This document shows positions 34,378 to 43,675 of a DNA stretch of 64,000 nt, in pieces. A program made the position numbers and the translations under genes. The stretch's first letter is position 1, and the number at the start of each line of letters is the position of its first letter. The DNA comes from Mycobacterium sp. AZCC_0083 (GTDB lineage: Bacteria > Actinomycetota > Actinomycetes > Mycobacteriales > Mycobacteriaceae): assembly GCF_014202335.1 (NCBI RefSeq), contig NZ_JACHGP010000015.1, positions 124,001 to 188,000 on the forward strand, written 5' to 3'. The notes beneath the pieces were generated by a model, which ran no database searches, was not told the origin of the DNA, and worked only from the letters and a program-made list of their open reading frames with translations.

Positions 34378-34901
34378 TGAGCCGAATCTTCGGCAACATC
34401 GCCCAGATCGGGTATGTCGTCCGCGACATCGATGCAGCCATGGACAACTGGGTCAAACACGGTGTCGGGCCATGGTTTTACGTCGACCGCGTGCAAACCG
34501 ACTACTTCCGCTACCGTGGCGCCGACTCCGACATGCAGATGAGCGTGGCCCTTGCCAACTCCGGTGACGTCCAACTCGAACTGATCCAGCCACGCAACGA
34601 CGCTCCGTCGATGTACAAGGACTTCCTCGACTCCGGACGCGAAGGAGCACAACACATCGCCTACTGGTCCAACGACTTCCAAGCCCTTCTGGATCGGGCG
34701 CTGGCCGAGGGCTACACCATCGGGCAGGAAGGCAGCATCGGCGGCGGGCAAGGCCGCTTCGCCTACCTCGACACCGAAGTCGAACAGGGCACCGTCATCG
34801 AGATCTCCGACATCAGCGGACCCAAAGGCCAATTCTTCCAATACATCCGCGACGTCGCCTCGACCTGGGACGGCAGCGACCCGATCCGTGGTCGGGAGTG
34901 A
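34377..34901 (+). CDS. VOC-family (glyoxalase/methylmalonyl-CoA epimerase-like) protein
   Basis: A 174-aa protein with the vicinal-oxygen-chelate fold. IAQIGYVVRDIDAAMDNWV at 7-25 is the standard first beta-alpha unit, followed by DVQLELIQPRND (about 63-74) and AQHIAYWSNDFQALLDRALAEGYT (about 91-114). Metal-ligand positions (Gln/Glu/His) appear to be present. It starts on the TetR stop and ends overlapping the CMD gene's GTG, so it is tightly coupled. Probably isomerises or cleaves an intermediate in a catabolic route. Confidence 0.8.
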   Translation: MSRIFGNIAQIGYVVRDIDAAMDNWVKHGVGPWFYVDRVQTDYFRYRGADSDMQMSVALANSGDVQLELIQPRNDAPSMYKDFLDSGREGAQHIAYWSNDFQALLDRALAEGYTIGQEGSIGGGQGRFAYLDTEVEQGTVIEISDISGPKGQFFQYIRDVASTWDGSDPIRGRE

Positions 34902-35419
34902 GCACCATGGATTACCCCGACCTCGATGCCCTACCGCAGAACCTCAAGGACACCCTCGCCCAGCACGCCCCCGTCAACGTCTACCGGATGGTCATGCACT
35001 CACCGGGGCTGGCGCCAGGGTTCTTCGTGATGGCCGACGCGATGTTCCAAGCCAATTCGCTCCCACCGCACCTGCGTGAATTGGCGATCCTTCGGGTTGG
35101 ATACCGCTACGCCGCCCCCTACGAAACCCATCAGCACGAGATGATCGCCGGCTACGCCGGGTTGTCGGCCGAGGCCATCGCCGCCGCGGCCAGCAGTGAC
35201 TTCGACGGGCTGCCCCAAGACGAGGTGAACATCCTCACCTGGACCGACCGGCTCCTGGACGACCACACCCTGAGCGGCTCCGACCGCGACGACGCCTTGT
35301 CGTCGCTCACCGTCACGCAACTCGCGGATCTGGTGATGACGGTGGGTTTCTACCAACTGGTCTGCAACTTCCTCAACACCTTCGGGGTGACCACCGAAGG
35401 CGAACCCACCCATGGCTGA
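34898..35419 (+). CDS. Carboxymuconolactone decarboxylase (CMD/AhpD-like) family protein
   Basis: A 173-aa all-helical CMD-family protein. The core LPPHLRELAILRVGYRYAAPYETHQHEMIAGYAGLS lies near residues 48-84; there is no CXXC, so it is not a peroxidase of the AhpD type. GTG 34898 overlaps the VOC stop. Likely to act in ring or lactone catabolism with the VOC and MBL proteins. Confidence 0.82.
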   Translation: MSTMDYPDLDALPQNLKDTLAQHAPVNVYRMVMHSPGLAPGFFVMADAMFQANSLPPHLRELAILRVGYRYAAPYETHQHEMIAGYAGLSAEAIAAAASSDFDGLPQDEVNILTWTDRLLDDHTLSGSDRDDALSSLTVTQLADLVMTVGFYQLVCNFLNTFGVTTEGEPTHG

Positions 35420-35434
35420 AGGGGTTTCACCATC

Positions 35435-36220
35435 ATGAAGGTGCATCATCTCAACTGCGGCACCATGAACATGCCGACGGCACCGATGGTGTGCCACGTC
35501 CTGCTCGTCGAAACCGACAACGGCCTCGTTCTGATCGACTCCGGGTACGGCTCCGATGATTGTCAACACCCGGCGAAACGCGTCGGTCCCACTCGCCACC
35601 TCATCAGGCCGCTCTTCGAACACCGGGAAACCGCCGGTCATCAAGTCGAACGACTCGGCTTTCGGCGAGACGACGTGCGGCACATCATCATCACGCACTT
35701 CGACGCCGACCACATCGGTGGCCTGTCGGACTTTCCTGCGGCGAAAGTCCATGTCACGGCGGCCGAGGCGCTCGGCGCCATCAGGTCGCCATCGTGGCGC
35801 GAGAAGCTGCGGTTCCGCCCCGCCCAGTGGTCGCACGATCCCGACATCGTCGAGCACCATCCGATTGGCGAGAAGTGGCGCGGATTCGCCGCTGCCAAGG
35901 AACTCGACGACGTCTCCCCAGGGATAGCGCTCATCTCGCTCCCCGGCCACACCCGCGGTCACGCGTGCGTCGCCGTCGACGCAGGCCATCGCTGGGTACT
36001 ACATTGCGGCGACGCCTTCTACCACTACGGCACCCTCGATGGCTCGTCGCGCGTGCCTCGCGCGCTCACGGCCATGGAGTCCGTCGTCGCGTGGGATCTG
36101 AAGAAGGTTCGGGACAACCACTCTCGTCTCGCCGAGCTGTATCAACGCCAGGACCCCGACCTGTTCATCGTCAACGCCCACGACCCCACGCTCTATCAGC
36201 GCGCCCGCGATACCGCGTAG
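35435..36220 (+). CDS. Metallo-beta-lactamase-fold hydrolase (lactonase-like)
   Basis: A 261-aa MBL-fold enzyme. The zinc motif THFDADHIGGL (HxDxDH, about 89-97) is complete, and later ligands appear in LPGHTRGHACV (~170) and VNAHDPTLY (~250). The layout is close to N-acyl-homoserine lactonase-like enzymes. Last gene of the TetR-VOC-CMD operon, 15 bp after the CMD stop. It may hydrolyse a lactone or thioester intermediate of the pathway. Confidence 0.83.
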   Translation: MKVHHLNCGTMNMPTAPMVCHVLLVETDNGLVLIDSGYGSDDCQHPAKRVGPTRHLIRPLFEHRETAGHQVERLGFRRDDVRHIIITHFDADHIGGLSDFPAAKVHVTAAEALGAIRSPSWREKLRFRPAQWSHDPDIVEHHPIGEKWRGFAAAKELDDVSPGIALISLPGHTRGHACVAVDAGHRWVLHCGDAFYHYGTLDGSSRVPRALTAMESVVAWDLKKVRDNHSRLAELYQRQDPDLFIVNAHDPTLYQRARDTA

Positions 36221-36396
36221 GAGTTCACGCGGCTGGCCGTTTACAGCCTCGACGCCCTGGACGGTTCACACAAAACGCATAGGTCTCATACGGTGACCGA
36301 GTCGTGTTACAAACGTTACCAAAGTGTCAGATTGTTATCTGAGTGACGCATGTGCTTGATCATGAGCGCAACCATCTGATGACAGAAGGCACACAA

Positions 36397-36945
36397 ATGG
36401 CTACCCAGACACTGACCCCGACCCATCACCGCTGGTCCGTGGTCCACAGAACCTCGACTGCTGTGTGCCTCTTCGCGTCCGTGGGCGCATTGATCGGCCT
36501 GACCATCGCCGTGCCTGCGCCCGCCCACGCCGATCCCGAGACCACGACACTGCTCAACGACGTCGGGATCGGCAACAACAGCACGATCAGCCAAGCCATC
36601 GCGCAGGTCGCCACGTCGCTGTGCCCACTGCTCGTACAACCGGGCAGCCAGGTTGTCAGCACGGCGACGACGGCAACCGGTAACGGTGGGCTGGGATCAC
36701 AGCTCGCAGGCGGGGTGGCGGGCCTGGTGATTCAGTCCCAGTGCCCGAACTTCATGACGTCGTTGGCCAACGGAGACTTCTCAGTGCTGACCAACGCGGC
36801 AAGCATGATGGGAATGGCAACGCCAGGTGCCAATCCACTGTCATCGATCACCGGAGCGGCGACCGCAGGTGCCAACCCGCTGTCGTCGATCACTGGAGCG
36901 GCGACCGGTAGTCCGCTCGGCGGCTTCACCGTGCCCGGCGCCTGA
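36397..36945 (+). CDS. Secreted protein with tandem repeat, 182 aa
   Basis: ATG 36397 follows AGAAGG. A signal peptide (VCLFASVGALIGLTIAVPAPAHA) is cut near residue 46. The mature part is small-residue rich with two cysteines (SLCPLLVQPG, QSQCPNF) and ends in two copies of the 14-residue unit GANPLSSITGAAT(A), encoded by a 42-bp tandem repeat at about 36829-36911. Upstream ATGs (36343, 36379) are in frame but less well placed. The function is unknown. A 6-bp-arm hairpin (TCAGAT-TGTT-ATCTGA, 36327-36342) lies upstream. Confidence 0.7.
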   Translation: MATQTLTPTHHRWSVVHRTSTAVCLFASVGALIGLTIAVPAPAHADPETTTLLNDVGIGNNSTISQAIAQVATSLCPLLVQPGSQVVSTATTATGNGGLGSQLAGGVAGLVIQSQCPNFMTSLANGDFSVLTNAASMMGMATPGANPLSSITGAATAGANPLSSITGAATGSPLGGFTVPGA

Positions 36946-37001
36946 ACAGCACGGCAACGCCGTCGGTGCTGATGCCGTTGCAGGCATCATGTTCCCCTGG
37001 T

Positions 37002-39053
37002 TCAGCGGCCGACCAACTCGCGAGCGACATCGGCGACGTTCTCTGCGGTGAAGCCGAAGTGGATTCGGAGATCTGCGGCTGGGCCGGAGGCGCCGAAGCC
37101 GTTCATCGCGATGATGCGCCCCTTCGGTCCGACGTGACGTTCCCAGCCGAACCCGGACGCGGCTTCGACGGAAACGCGTGCGGTGACGTCGGGCGGGAGG
37201 ACGGTATCGCGGTACGCCTTGTCCTGGCCTTCGAACAGCGCCCAGGACGGCATGCTGACGATGCGGGCACCAACACCGTTGTCCGCAAGCAGTTCTCGGG
37301 CCTGCATGGCCAAGGTCACTTCGCTGCCGGAGGCGATGATGAGCACGTCCGGGCGCTCGCCACCGACGGGGTCGGCCAGGATGTATGCGCCGCGGGCCAG
37401 GCCGGACGCGGCGCCGGTGTCCCTTCGGTCGAAGATCGGCAGGTCCTGCTTGGACAGCACCAGGGCGACGGGCCGGTCGGTGGTGGACATGATGACCCGC
37501 CATGCTTCACCGATCTCGTTGGCATCGGCAGGGCGAAGGTCGATCAGGTTGGGCATCGCCCTGAGTGAGGCGAGCTGCTCGACCGGCTGGTGAGTCGGAC
37601 CGTCCTCGCCCATGCCGATGGAGTCGTGGGTGTAGACGTGAATGACTGGCTGCCGCATCAGGGCACTGAGGCGTAGCGGTCCACGCTGGAAGTCGGAGAA
37701 GACGAGGAAACCGGCTTGGAAGGGGCGCAGACCGCAGAGCGCCAGACCATTGGCAGAGGCCGCGGCGGCGGCTTCGCGGACTCCGAAGTGGAGGTTGCGA
37801 CCGTTGTAGTCGCCGGAGCCGAAATCCCCACTGTCACCGTCGAGTCGGGTCTTGGTGGATGGTGCCAGGTCGCTGGCGCCGCCGATCAGCCAGGGCACGG
37901 TGGCCGCGACGGCGTTGAGCACTTGATGGTTGGCCATCCTGCCTGCGATCGGTCCGTCCTCGGGCGAGAACTCGGGCAGGTCGCCATCCCAACCTTCCGG
38001 TGGCGTTCTGCTCAGCATCGAGGTGAGTTCCGCAGCCAGGAGCGGATGGCTTGCCTGGTAGTCCGATAACGTTGCGTCCCATTGGCTCCGGCGGCTGGCC
38101 CCGCGGGCGGCGACGCCCAGCTCGAACTGCTCGTAGGTGGTGTCGGGTACGTGGAAGAGATCGTCGAGCGGCCATCCGTAGAAGCGCTTCGCCGCCACGG
38201 CCTCGTCCTCGCCCAGCGGTTCGCTGTGCGCCGACGCGGTGCCCTGTTTGGTCGGCGCGCCGTAGCCGATGATGCTGTTGACGACGATGAGCATCGGGGA
38301 TCCGGTGTGCTCGGCGAATCGGTCGAATGCTCTTCGCAGGGCGGCGGTGTCGTTGGCGTCGGCCACGTGGGTGACGGTCCATCCGTACGCCCGGAATCGG
38401 GTGGCGACGTCCTCGGTGAAGGCCAACGACGTCTCGCCCTCGATGGTGATGGCGTTGCTGTCGTAGATCCAGCAGAGGTTGTCGAGCTTGAGATGACCGG
38501 CCAGCGACGCGGCTTCCTGGCCGATGCCCTCCATCAGGTCACCGTCGCCGGCGAGTGCATAGACGCGGTAGTCGAAGATGTCGAAGCCGGGCCGGTTGAA
38601 GTGCGCGCCTTGCCATTTGCCTGCCATCGCCATGCCGACGCTGGTGGCGATGCCGGTGCCCAATGGTCCTGTCGTGCATTCGACCCCGTCGGCCAGATCG
38701 TGTTCGGGGTGTCCGGCACACGGGCTACCGAGCTGGCGGAAGCGGCGGATGTCGTCCAGTTCTATCGAGAGTCGGTCGGTGTTGGCACTACGCACTCCGG
38801 CTAGGTGGAGCAACGCGTACAGCAGCATCGAGGCGTGCCCGGCCGAGAGCACGAACCGGTCGCGGTTGATCCACCGGGGATCGGACACGTCGTAGTTCAA
38901 GGCGTGATTCCACAACGTGTAGCCCACCGGCGCCAGTGCCATCGCCGCTCCGGGATGTCCCGACTTGGCCTGTGCCACAGCATCGATGACCAGTGTTCTG
39001 ATGGTGTTGATGGCGACGGTGTCGACGTCGATGCTTACGTCCAGTGCAGTCAT
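37002..39053 (-). CDS. tkt: Transketolase
   Basis: A 683-aa transketolase transferring two-carbon ketol units with thiamine diphosphate. The TPP motif GDGDLMEGIGQEAASLAGHLKLDN...N is near 155-187. AQAKSGHPGAAMALAPVGYTLW (~27-48) supplies substrate-binding His. The pyrimidine-side GVREAAAAASANG has the catalytic Glu (~415). It is full length. The ATG at 39053 overlaps the glxR-like stop, with AAGGAA before it, so it is translated together with hyi and glxR, not in the usual pentose-phosphate operon. Probably a catabolism-specific second transketolase. Confidence 0.88.
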   Translation of the reverse strand: MTALDVSIDVDTVAINTIRTLVIDAVAQAKSGHPGAAMALAPVGYTLWNHALNYDVSDPRWINRDRFVLSAGHASMLLYALLHLAGVRSANTDRLSIELDDIRRFRQLGSPCAGHPEHDLADGVECTTGPLGTGIATSVGMAMAGKWQGAHFNRPGFDIFDYRVYALAGDGDLMEGIGQEAASLAGHLKLDNLCWIYDSNAITIEGETSLAFTEDVATRFRAYGWTVTHVADANDTAALRRAFDRFAEHTGSPMLIVVNSIIGYGAPTKQGTASAHSEPLGEDEAVAAKRFYGWPLDDLFHVPDTTYEQFELGVAARGASRRSQWDATLSDYQASHPLLAAELTSMLSRTPPEGWDGDLPEFSPEDGPIAGRMANHQVLNAVAATVPWLIGGASDLAPSTKTRLDGDSGDFGSGDYNGRNLHFGVREAAAAASANGLALCGLRPFQAGFLVFSDFQRGPLRLSALMRQPVIHVYTHDSIGMGEDGPTHQPVEQLASLRAMPNLIDLRPADANEIGEAWRVIMSTTDRPVALVLSKQDLPIFDRRDTGAASGLARGAYILADPVGGERPDVLIIASGSEVTLAMQARELLADNGVGARIVSMPSWALFEGQDKAYRDTVLPPDVTARVSVEAASGFGWERHVGPKGRIIAMNGFGASGPAADLRIHFGFTAENVADVARELVGR

Positions 39054-39961
39054 CACAGTTCCTTGGAGATGCCGGAGAGCCGCTCCACTAGCCGAAACAG
39101 GGCGGAGTGATCGAGGTCGCCGTCGCCCTGGGCGTGCGCCGCGGACATCAGTTGGGCCACCACCGCACCCAGCGGGGTGGCGGCGCGAGCCTCGCGGGCG
39201 GCGGTGGTGAAGATGCCAAGGTCCTTGTCGTGCAGCGCGATACGGAACCCCGGCGAGAACTCGCGGGCGACCATGGTGCGGGCCTTGCGCGCCATCACCG
39301 TGCTGCCTGCCAAGCCGGCCTCGAGTACCGAGATCGCCGCCTCGGTGTCGACGTGGTGGGCTTCGAGGAATACCAGTGCCTCGGCAACCAGTTCGATGTT
39401 GCCTGCGACGATCAATTGGTTGGCTGCCTTGACGGTTTGGCCAGCACCGACGGATCCGACGTGCACGATGGTCTTGCCGAGGTGGCTGAGCACGGGGGTC
39501 GCTTCGCTCACCACGTCGGCGAGACCGCCCACCATGATCGACAGGGTGCCGTCGATCGCGGCCTGCTCTCCCCCGCTGACCGGGGCGTCGAGATACCGCA
39601 GGCCGCGGGTCTCGGCCCGTGCACCGATGGTGCGTGCAGTATCGGGACGGATGCTGCTCATGTCGATGTACAGCGCGCCTGATCGAGCGTGATCGAGGAT
39701 TCCCCCGGACCCGAGCGCCACCGCCTCGACGTCGGGCGAGTCGGGCAGCATCGTGATGATGACATCGGCGTCACGCACGACGGCTGCGATATCCTCGGCG
39801 GCCCGGAGTCCTTGGGGCATCAGCGCTTCCACCTTGGCGCGGGTGCGACTGTACCCAACTACGTCCAGCCCGGCGTTCAACAAGTTCGCTGCCATCGGAG
39901 CGCCCATGATGCCGAACCCGATGAAGCCGACCGTCAATTCACTGCGCGCCTGCGAGCTCAT
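39053..39961 (-). CDS. glxR: Tartronate semialdehyde reductase-like 3-hydroxyacid dehydrogenase
   Basis: A 302-aa beta-hydroxyacid dehydrogenase. NAD(P) loop VGFIGFGIMGAPMAANLLNAG at 11-31; substrate signature YLDAPVSGGEQAA near 128; catalytic Lys in GAGQTVKAANQLIV near 175. Closest in appearance to 2-hydroxy-3-oxopropionate (tartronate semialdehyde) reductase, which makes glycerate. Its start overlaps the stop of the hydroxypyruvate isomerase gene (ATGA), the pairing found in glyoxylate/hydroxypyruvate pathways. Other beta-hydroxyacid substrates are possible. Confidence 0.82.
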   Translation of the reverse strand: MSSQARSELTVGFIGFGIMGAPMAANLLNAGLDVVGYSRTRAKVEALMPQGLRAAEDIAAVVRDADVIITMLPDSPDVEAVALGSGGILDHARSGALYIDMSSIRPDTARTIGARAETRGLRYLDAPVSGGEQAAIDGTLSIMVGGLADVVSEATPVLSHLGKTIVHVGSVGAGQTVKAANQLIVAGNIELVAEALVFLEAHHVDTEAAISVLEAGLAGSTVMARKARTMVAREFSPGFRIALHDKDLGIFTTAAREARAATPLGAVVAQLMSAAHAQGDGDLDHSALFRLVERLSGISKEL

Positions 39962-40818
39962 TGCGTCACCTCGACATGCGCTGCGGTGCCGTCTCCGAAA
40001 GCGGGAACCAGCTGCCGGAGCCAGGACAGACCCGCGACCGTCTCTCCGGATGGGACGTACTCCAGACCAATGCCCCCGGTGTAGCCGTGCTGACCAAGCA
40101 AGTCGACGAGCTCGACGATGGGTACGCTCCCGCTCCCAGGTTCGTGCCTGCCCGGCGCGTCGGCCACCTGCACGTGCCCGATCTCATCGGTGTGCTGGGT
40201 GATCACGCGGGCGACGTCATCGCCGTTGACGGTCAGGTGGTACAGGTCGGCGAGCAAGGCGATCCGACCGCTCTGCATCCGCTCGCGGACGCCACGGATC
40301 ACGGTCAGCGCGTCGGCTGCGAGCTTGAGTGGGTAGGCCTCGATTCCGCTGACGGGTTCCACCAGCACGGTCGCCCCGATGGAGTCCGCGTGCTCGGCGG
40401 CCGCGGTGAGTGCCTGCAGTCCGGCGTCGTGCTGGTCGGTGGCGCTCACCCCCTGCAGCCGGTTGCCGTAGAGCGCGTTGAACCCGGTGACGCCCAGTCG
40501 GGCGCCGATGTCGACGGCAGCGGCGACGGCGTCGTCGAACTCCCCGCGTCGCTGGCGATGCGACGCGATGCCGCGTTCTCCACCAGCCATGTGGCCGGCG
40601 TAGAAGTTCAGGCCGCGCAGCTGCACGCCGGCGTCGGTGATGGACGCGACGAACCCGTCGACCTCGGTCGAGGTGGGGGTGGCACTGGCGAACGGCCACC
40701 AGCACTCGATTGTCTGAAAGCCCGCGGCAGCCGCCGCTGCGGGCCTGCGTTCGAACGGGAGTTCGCCGAACAGCAGGGAGATGTTCGCCTGCGCTGTCGA
40801 CCACAATGCGGAAACCAA
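39958..40818 (-). CDS. hyi: Hydroxypyruvate isomerase-like TIM-barrel protein
   Basis: About 286 aa. The opening ANISLLFGELPFERRPAAAAAAGF and WWPF segment match hydroxypyruvate isomerases. Metal/catalytic residues occur in VLVEPVSGIEAYP (~142) and VQVADAPGRHEPGSG (~200), with a GIGLEYVP end motif. It interconverts hydroxypyruvate and tartronate semialdehyde. I place the start at TTG 40818, with GAGGA five bases upstream; the open frame runs farther to 40917 but overlaps likely promoter sequence. First gene of the hyi-glxR-tkt operon, divergent from a LysR regulator. Confidence 0.78.
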   Translation of the reverse strand: MVSALWSTAQANISLLFGELPFERRPAAAAAAGFQTIECWWPFASATPTSTEVDGFVASITDAGVQLRGLNFYAGHMAGGERGIASHRQRRGEFDDAVAAAVDIGARLGVTGFNALYGNRLQGVSATDQHDAGLQALTAAAEHADSIGATVLVEPVSGIEAYPLKLAADALTVIRGVRERMQSGRIALLADLYHLTVNGDDVARVITQHTDEIGHVQVADAPGRHEPGSGSVPIVELVDLLGQHGYTGGIGLEYVPSGETVAGLSWLRQLVPAFGDGTAAHVEVTQ

Positions 40819-40890
40819 GACGTCCTCAATTCGTAACGGGCGCACTGCACACTGGCGGCACGCTCCACCGACAGTAGGTAGAGACCCCGT

Positions 40891-40940
40891 GCCGAACAAT
40901 GACGGATGCGTCGGCACATTATTCGCGGTCGCCGAACAGT
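40891..40940. promoter_or_regulatory. Candidate LysR sites in the hyi/lysR divergent gap
   Basis: GCCGAACAA at 40891-40899 and GCCGAACAG at about 40932-40940 lie in the gap between hyi and lysR. The first motif recurs before the permease gene (41922-41930). Confidence 0.4.
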
Positions 40941-40970
40941 TTTGACGAGTGCCGAGTAGCGTCTCGCCAC

Positions 40971-41897
40971 ATGACGCAGCCCAACGTCACCTTGCGCCAG
41001 TTGCGAGCCTTCCTGGTGGTGGCCGAACACCGCAGCTTCTCCCGCGCGGCCGAGCAGTTGCTGGTGTCCAACCCATGGCTGAGCGAGACGATCAAGGACC
41101 TCGAGCGGCAACTCAAGCTCAAGTTGTTCGTCCGCACTACCCGATCCGTCGAGTTGACCGAGGCAGGCGTGGTGTTCTCCACCATGGCCGCACAGGTGCT
41201 CGATGACCTCGACGCGGCGATCAAGGCTGCGCAACGCACCGCCGACAGGGACGGGTCGACGCTGACTCTGGGCTACACCATCGGTGCGGGGTTGGAAGTC
41301 GTTCCGTGGCTGTTGCGGTCGTTCGCCGCCCAATTTCCGGGGCGGCCTCTGCGGTCGGTGGAGTTCGACTTCAGCGATCCCACTGCCGGTCTACGGGACT
41401 CCTCGGTGCATGCCGCGATCATCCGACCGCCGACGGGGTTGGCCGGGTTGACCACTCTGGAGCTGCTCAGTGAAGACCGAGTGGTGTGCGTACCCGAAGG
41501 CCATCCGCTGGCGAGTCAAGACAGCGTCAGCGTCGCCGACTTGCTGAAGGAACCCATCATCGCCGCGCCCAAGGCGCCTGGGCCGTGGCGGGATTACTGG
41601 TTGTTGACCGACTATCGCACCACCCCTGCGCCCGTCGTCGACGAAGCGAGCACCCGCGACGCCGAGCTGCATCTGGTGGCCCGCGGCGTCGGGATCAGCG
41701 TCACGTCGGCCGGTGCCCAGCGCTTCTACGACCGCCCAGGAGTGGCGTTCCGTCGCATCCGCGACATCCCGCCGTGCGTCGTCGCGTTGGCGTGGTGGCC
41801 CGAGCACACCGCGAAGGTCACCGATCTCGTTGCGATTGCCACCGGTTTCAGTGCCGTGTCCGACCAACTCACCGGACCCACGGAGTCCGGTGCCTGA
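40971..41897 (+). CDS. LysR-family transcriptional regulator
   Basis: A 308-aa LysR protein. The N-terminal winged helix is standard (TLRQLRAFLVVAEHRSFSRAAEQLLVSNPWLSETIKDLE, 7-45), followed by RTTRSVELTEAG. The ~90-300 part is the two-lobed inducer-binding domain. It stands between the leftward hyi-glxR-tkt operon and the rightward permease operon and most likely controls both in response to a pathway sugar. Confidence 0.9.
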   Translation: MTQPNVTLRQLRAFLVVAEHRSFSRAAEQLLVSNPWLSETIKDLERQLKLKLFVRTTRSVELTEAGVVFSTMAAQVLDDLDAAIKAAQRTADRDGSTLTLGYTIGAGLEVVPWLLRSFAAQFPGRPLRSVEFDFSDPTAGLRDSSVHAAIIRPPTGLAGLTTLELLSEDRVVCVPEGHPLASQDSVSVADLLKEPIIAAPKAPGPWRDYWLLTDYRTTPAPVVDEASTRDAELHLVARGVGISVTSAGAQRFYDRPGVAFRRIRDIPPCVVALAWWPEHTAKVTDLVAIATGFSAVSDQLTGPTESGA

Positions 41898-41911
41898 CGG
41901 AAAGCCGCATA

Positions 41912-41928
41912 GTTCGGTGTGGCCGAAC
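41912..41928. promoter_or_regulatory. LysR-type inverted repeat before permease
   Basis: GTTCGG-TGTGG-CCGAAC, 6-bp arms with a 5-bp spacer, 188 bp upstream of the permease start. It contains the T-N11-A form expected for LysR sites and shares GCCGAACAA with the hyi/lysR gap. Confidence 0.5.
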
Positions 41929-42115
41929 AATGGGGGTGCAGGTTCGTCATTGTGTACCGGGTGACGCGGTCATACGGTCGACCCACTCCGAACGGTGGGT
42001 TCATCGCAACGTTGCGTTGGCGTGGTTGTCACCGTCCAGATGCAGATGCGGCTCAGCGCCGCGACTGAACCGGCGACATCACGGCTGGGCAACGGCCGCA
42101 AGAGAAATGGGAACC

Positions 42116-43675
42116 ATGACTTCACGAGCAGAGAACCCGACCGGATCCCAGCCGAAACTGCGGCGGACGCTGGCGACGTGGGCGGCGATCTCGCTGTCGG
42201 TCGCCGCGATGGGCGCCAGCCTGGCGATCAACATCAACCCGCAGGGGGCGGGCGCGACCGTCGGTCGGGCCGTTCCGCTGACCTTCATTCTCGCGACCGT
42301 GGGCGTGCTGCTCGTCGCCTACGGATTCGCCAGGGTCTGCAGCCGCCTCAGCCACGCCGGCTCGGTCTTCGGCCTGACGGGCATCACCATCGGTCCGCGC
42401 GCTGGTGTGGTGGCCGGGTGGTCGCTGCTGGGCGCCTACCTCAGCTTCATGCTGACGACCTCGATGACGGCCGGGATCTTCGGCGCCGAATTCCTGCGCG
42501 GCATAGGTCTTTACGAGACGACACCCGGCATCGTGCCCTGGATCATCGCCCTGGTGGCAGTGGGCATCGCGACGTTGCTCGCCATCTCCCCGGTGAAGAA
42601 GTCGATGGCCACGCTGCTATGGGTGGAGATCGTGACGACCGCGATCATCGTCATCATCGCGGCAGTCGTCGTGTTCAGGGTGGTGGGCGGTAGCGCTCCT
42701 GGCGGCCAACGCTTCACGTTGGACATGTTCACGGTGCCGCCGGAGATCTCGACGAGCACCCTGTTCCTTGGCATCGTGTTCGGGTTCTTGTCGTTCGCGG
42801 GTTTCGAGGCCGCCGCCTCCCTTGGTGAGGAGACCACCAACCCCAGACGGGCGATTCCGATCGCCATCTTCGGCGTCGCACTCTTCGGCGGCCTGTTCTA
42901 CGTCATCGGCACGACCGTGGAGATGCTGGGCTTCGGCACCGACGCTGCCGGGGTCGACGCCTTCTCCAAATCGGCCTCCCTCTTCGGCACCTTGGGCGAG
43001 CAGTACATCGGCCCAGTGATCGGTGACCTCGTCACATTGGGCACCGCCATCTCCGCGATGGGCTGCGCGCTGGCGACCGCGGTCGCGGCGTCGCGGTTGC
43101 TGTTCGCGCTGAACCGCGGTGCGTTCGAACGCCGCGGATTCACCAAGGTTTCCGCCAAGTCCGGGGCCCCGATCTCGGCGACGTTGTTCGTCTGCGGGCT
43201 GGCTGCAGCCATCATCGTGGTGATGCGCGTCGCGGTCACCGACACGGCCTTCAATCTGTTCGCCTGGTCCGGCACCGTCGGCACACTGGTGCTGCTGGTC
43301 GCCTACGCGCTGTTCTCCGTCGGAGCGTGGTACTACCTGTGCATCCGGGCGCCCCGGCAGGGCCACAAGGCGGCCCTGCTCGATTACGTGGTGCCCGTGC
43401 TGGCCGTCGCCGTAATCGCCTACACCACGTTCCGCAACGTCGTACCCTGGCCGGCCACCGCTCCCGGCCGCGCCAACATCGTCATTGCCGCAGTCTGGGT
43501 GATCGCCATCATCGCCGTCATCATCGCCGCCCCCAAGACAACTCGCCGGATCGCGGAGTCGTTGAGCCGCGACGAGGGGCTGTCCACCGAGGCCGGCTAT
43601 CTGGCCGTCGCGGTCGACGAGGTCGAGGATCACCTGCAGCGCCATGACGCAGCGAAAACCCCGATGACCCAATGA
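42116..43675 (+). CDS. APC-superfamily permease
   Basis: A 519-aa membrane transporter with about 12 helices. Features of amino acid-polyamine-organocation permeases: N-terminal LATWAAISLSVAAMGASLAI helix, GFLSFAGFEAAASLGEETTNPRRAIP near 222-247 (the APC helix-6 signature), and regular hydrophobic segments to ~475. ATG 42116 gives the typical short cytoplasmic N terminus. It is the first gene of the rightward operon and overlaps the epimerase-like gene by four bases. APC proteins normally import amino acids or amines, which is odd beside sugar-enzyme genes and hints at an amino sugar or amine substrate. Confidence 0.88.
   Translation: MTSRAENPTGSQPKLRRTLATWAAISLSVAAMGASLAININPQGAGATVGRAVPLTFILATVGVLLVAYGFARVCSRLSHAGSVFGLTGITIGPRAGVVAGWSLLGAYLSFMLTTSMTAGIFGAEFLRGIGLYETTPGIVPWIIALVAVGIATLLAISPVKKSMATLLWVEIVTTAIIVIIAAVVVFRVVGGSAPGGQRFTLDMFTVPPEISTSTLFLGIVFGFLSFAGFEAAASLGEETTNPRRAIPIAIFGVALFGGLFYVIGTTVEMLGFGTDAAGVDAFSKSASLFGTLGEQYIGPVIGDLVTLGTAISAMGCALATAVAASRLLFALNRGAFERRGFTKVSAKSGAPISATLFVCGLAAAIIVVMRVAVTDTAFNLFAWSGTVGTLVLLVAYALFSVGAWYYLCIRAPRQGHKAALLDYVVPVLAVAVIAYTTFRNVVPWPATAPGRANIVIAAVWVIAIIAVIIAAPKTTRRIAESLSRDEGLSTEAGYLAVAVDEVEDHLQRHDAAKTPMTQ

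Noticed and set aside
36829..36911. CRISPR-like repeats
   Set aside because: Only two in-frame copies within a secreted-protein gene, with no spacers; a coding tandem repeat.
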